Below are positions 13,603 through 15,941 of a stretch of 15,941 nt of DNA, piece by piece; position 1 is the first letter of the stretch; every line of letters begins with the position of its first letter. The notes beneath the pieces are model-generated. The model worked only from the letters and a program-made list of their open reading frames with translations. It made no database searches and had not been told where the DNA came from. Where the stretch lies: the NCBI GenBank assembly GCA_900752815.1, contig CAADWS010000028.1, positions 1 to 15,941 on the forward strand, given 5' to 3'. Origin of the DNA: Bacteroidaceae bacterium (GTDB lineage: Bacteria; Bacteroidota; Bacteroidia; Bacteroidales; Bacteroidaceae). A program made the translations under genes and the position numbers.

Positions 13603-15681
13603 TTACCAGTAGTCTTCCTGCTCTACACCATTATAAACAGCGGTTGAAGCATATTCGAAATAGTCGATATTCAACTCTGCATCGGTCTTTTTCAGTGCTG
13701 ATTTGAAGCGCAGGTAATAAGTCTTGTCGGCCTTCATTTCAACGGTGGTCAGAATCTTTCTGATTGCGCAGTAGGAACCTCCCATATTTCGAATGGGCTG
13801 GTCGGCACGTCCGGTACTGTAGGTGAAATATAACGGGCCTTTCAGATAACCCTGGTTACGCAGGTCCTTGTCGTTTTCCTGATTTACGACGGGGTCGTCA
13901 CCATCTTCTACCCAAGGAATGGCGGGATTGCTTGCACTCGGAGTCTGCCGCATGTCATAGGGGAGTCCGGCAGGGGTAAGACGGTCGGGATCATCACCGA
14001 AGTAAATTTGCGCCATACCTCTCAACGGAGTATGTGAGCATCCCATTCTGATTTCATAAGTTCCGTCTTTAGGAACGGGCGGCAATTTGTATATGAAGTC
14101 ATACATGCCGAAAATACGGAATTCATCTCCCCATAGAGCATACCAACCGGAACCCTGTGCATGGCTGTGCCCCATCTTTGTGCTGCTACTTTGCTTCACG
14201 ATACGCTCCAGATAGCCTTCTTCGAAGCAGGTCTTGTAGTTTCCGCGATAATTGTTCGTAGCCAGTTCCGGGAAGGTGGATGCAATTTCCATACGGATAC
14301 GGCGTTTGTACAACTCGTTGCGGAATCCGTCAGTATAAAGTAACATCTGGTTTATCGGATGATAGTAGCCGTTAAGAGCATTGTTGTCATTGTCACCGTT
14401 GTCTTCGCTTACCAGAATTCCTGCATAGCCGGGCTCAACGCTCAATTCCCGGTAGTCGTCCTTTGGACCATTGGCGTAGTTGGAGATACGGTTAAGATAG
14501 ATCTTGTGCTCGATGTCATGTTCAAATCCGGCATCACCCACCTGGGTAATCTTTACAAGGCCGTGGTGGCGTCCCATGCTGGTATAGAATTCCCATACGT
14601 TGGTGGGGACATTATTCATCTGCGGAGAGTTCCATTGTCCGTATTTATAACCGTATTCATTGTAGTGATAGACCAAGCGGTTGTACGGCATTTTTCCGTA
14701 AAGCAGATGATAGGCAACAAAACGGTTGACGGGATTGTCCGGATGAGTCAGGTCGTCCAGTTTTTCAGCGCCGTATACGTTTTTGACGTAGTCAGTCAGT
14801 TTGGCAATGAAGGCATCGCCATTGAGCAGGTTTCCTTCGTCATCTTTTTCAGCCTTGATGCCGAGTTCCTGCTCATAGATGCTGTCGGGCTCTACGAAAG
14901 CCGTGTAACCGATGTATCTGTGCTCGGCATGAGTATAGGTAAACTCTCCCATGGCTTGTGTCAGCGGACGGTTGGGGTCTTCGTATGACATGTCAAGATT
15001 CTCATGCAGGGAATCGCACCAGGTTGTTTTGGTGAGCAGATGATGGAAGATTTTCATGTTGTCGGCCAGTCCGATCTGCTTATCCAGGGTGAGTGATGAG
15101 GGACAGACGACAGCGTCTACGATGTGGATGAAGCCGTTTGACACTTCGATGTCGCCCTCAACGATTTTAGATGTTCCGTTGATGATATAGTTGGCATCCT
15201 GATCCATAGAACAGGACAAGATACGGTCGTTCAGATTCGGAATTTTCAAAGCTCCACTCGTCGGCAGGTCGGGGGTTTCGTAAGCCAGTTCCGAGCCATT
15301 GTCGATGATACAGCTTTTAGCCAGTGTATTGGCCTGGTAGTCGCTCAACTGATCGAAAGAAGGAACACCATTTTCTTCCATATACTTCAGGATAGCTTCA
15401 TTGGTCGGCAGGAAAATGGTATAATTACCACGGGCAGTCAATACACTAAAAATAGGAGAAGCGCCATCCGTGTCACCTAATGTGATTTTTTCAAACAAAG
15501 CTTTAATCATTGAAAACCGCTCGTCTTGAGCAATATAATCTGCTGCGGTCATCTCTGTCTTGATGGCAAAATTGGATTCGTCGATAACTTCTTTACAAGA
15601 AGTAATGGGAGCTGCTGCACCTAGCAGGAATAATGCTCCTAAGGCGTAGGCATGCCCTTTCAACAGATAGTTTTTTTTCAT
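13603..15681 (-). CDS. Fasciclin (FAS1) domain surface lipoprotein
   Basis: Large 692-residue protein with a probable lipoprotein signal: hydrophobic stretch about 11-25, then PITSC with Cys29 as the likely lipidated residue. A FAS1 domain follows at about 40-203, with NYTIFLPTNEAI (86-97) as the first conserved block and SNGFIHIVDAVV (191-202) as the second. A second FAS1-like domain seems to span about 205-455 (YTAFVEPDSIYEQ, FVAYHLLYGK, NGYYHPINQMLLY). The last 230 residues contain YEIRMGCSHTPLRGMAQIYFGDD-type beta strands that I cannot assign to a family and that may bind carbohydrate. FAS1 lipoproteins often sit next to SusC/SusD pairs in Bacteroides polysaccharide loci; none is visible before the window ends. 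A promoter lies just upstream. Its role is not proven. Confidence 0.85.
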   Translation of the reverse strand: MKKNYLLKGHAYALGALFLLGAAAPITSCKEVIDESNFAIKTEMTAADYIAQDERFSMIKALFEKITLGDTDGASPIFSVLTARGNYTIFLPTNEAILKYMEENGVPSFDQLSDYQANTLAKSCIIDNGSELAYETPDLPTSGALKIPNLNDRILSCSMDQDANYIINGTSKIVEGDIEVSNGFIHIVDAVVCPSSLTLDKQIGLADNMKIFHHLLTKTTWCDSLHENLDMSYEDPNRPLTQAMGEFTYTHAEHRYIGYTAFVEPDSIYEQELGIKAEKDDEGNLLNGDAFIAKLTDYVKNVYGAEKLDDLTHPDNPVNRFVAYHLLYGKMPYNRLVYHYNEYGYKYGQWNSPQMNNVPTNVWEFYTSMGRHHGLVKITQVGDAGFEHDIEHKIYLNRISNYANGPKDDYRELSVEPGYAGILVSEDNGDNDNNALNGYYHPINQMLLYTDGFRNELYKRRIRMEIASTFPELATNNYRGNYKTCFEEGYLERIVKQSSSTKMGHSHAQGSGWYALWGDEFRIFGMYDFIYKLPPVPKDGTYEIRMGCSHTPLRGMAQIYFGDDPDRLTPAGLPYDMRQTPSASNPAIPWVEDGDDPVVNQENDKDLRNQGYLKGPLYFTYSTGRADQPIRNMGGSYCAIRKILTTVEMKADKTYYLRFKSALKKTDAELNIDYFEYASTAVYNGVEQEDYW

Positions 15682-15758
15682 AGAAATTATTTTTTTGTAT
15701 GTTTTCCTAAGGGTTATCCAGGTTTTAGATTAGATATGTGTGATTTTATTATTTTCTG

Positions 15759-15790
15759 CAAATGTAATTTATTTTTCTGATTATTTCAAG
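15759..15790 (-). promoter_or_regulatory. Predicted promoter of the fasciclin gene
   Basis: On the minus strand TACATTTG (15766-15759) is an exact -7 box, and CTTG (15790-15787) lies exactly 20 bases upstream, matching three of four -33 bases, the same variant as in the second tRNA promoter. Start of transcription is expected near 15753, giving a leader of about 70 bases. The rest of 15682-15941 is AT-rich and holds no gene I can see. Confidence 0.65.
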
Positions 15791-15941
15791 GAATTAACAA
15801 TTGATTTTTTCATAAAAATGTTTTTTCTGCATCGTTATTATTTTTTCCCGGATATGATAATAACCCGTTGGCGGAATTAAATCGATAAAATATTTATGTA
15901 TGAAAGGTTGCGCATATCGCTGATATTTAGTAAATTAGAAG

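Overview
The window looks like a chromosomal segment from Bacteroides or a close relative in the Bacteroidales. The evidence is the protein types (a secreted GH29 alpha-L-fucosidase, a fasciclin-domain lipoprotein, an MCE protein ending in a basic HPKRYVHFSIFGRKDK tail), the lack of strong Shine-Dalgarno sequences, and repeated matches to the Bacteroides promoter pattern (-33 TTTG, about 20 bases, -7 TAnnTTTG). I cannot name the species. Most genes are housekeeping; the right third is carbohydrate-related accessory DNA.

Layout. (1) At the left, umuC (Y-family polymerase) runs rightward with no umuD in the visible upstream DNA. (2) A convergent gap (1523-1880) holds an 18-bp perfect inverted repeat and a strong terminator. 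(3) The leftward operon rsfS-ftsH-cdsA (5246 to 1881) has a -7 box near 5440; ftsH and cdsA overlap by ATGA. (4) A gap with two rightward, tandemly duplicated tRNA-Gln(CUG) genes (5933-6004 and 6314-6385), each with its own promoter and terminator, is followed by a long hairpin at 6924-7000. (5) A leftward pair, N-acetylmuramoyl-L-alanine amidase and MCE/MlaD-like protein (9250 to 7033), serves the cell envelope. (6) A leftward pair, alkD-like DNA repair gene and a short secreted GH127-like protein (11220 to 9383), also overlaps by ATGA. (7) A leftward lipoprotein rhodanese (11994-11593) stands alone and is followed by a second copy of the intergenic repeat family. (8) A leftward fasciclin-domain lipoprotein and GH29 fucosidase (15681 to 12099) has a good promoter just upstream and a hairpin with a T-run between the two genes; this is probably an edge of a polysaccharide-utilisation locus.

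How the genes fit together. RsfS silences idle ribosomes, FtsH is membrane protein quality control, and CdsA makes CDP-diacylglycerol, so operon 3 links growth, membrane proteolysis and lipid synthesis. The amidase and the MCE protein act on peptidoglycan and lipid transport. The fasciclin protein and fucosidase probably bind and trim host or plant fucosylated glycans at the surface or in the periplasm.

I found no phage, transposon, CRISPR array or clear new defence system. The most unusual item is an intergenic repeat family: two sites nearly 10 kb apart share a 20-base identical core in AGTACT-containing palindromes, have a 21-base internal period, and sit where terminators are expected. 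Other points of interest are the duplicated tRNA-Gln with an A.C mismatch in the anticodon stem, the GH127-like protein lacking its metal-binding Cys pair, and the 26-bp hairpin after the MCE gene.
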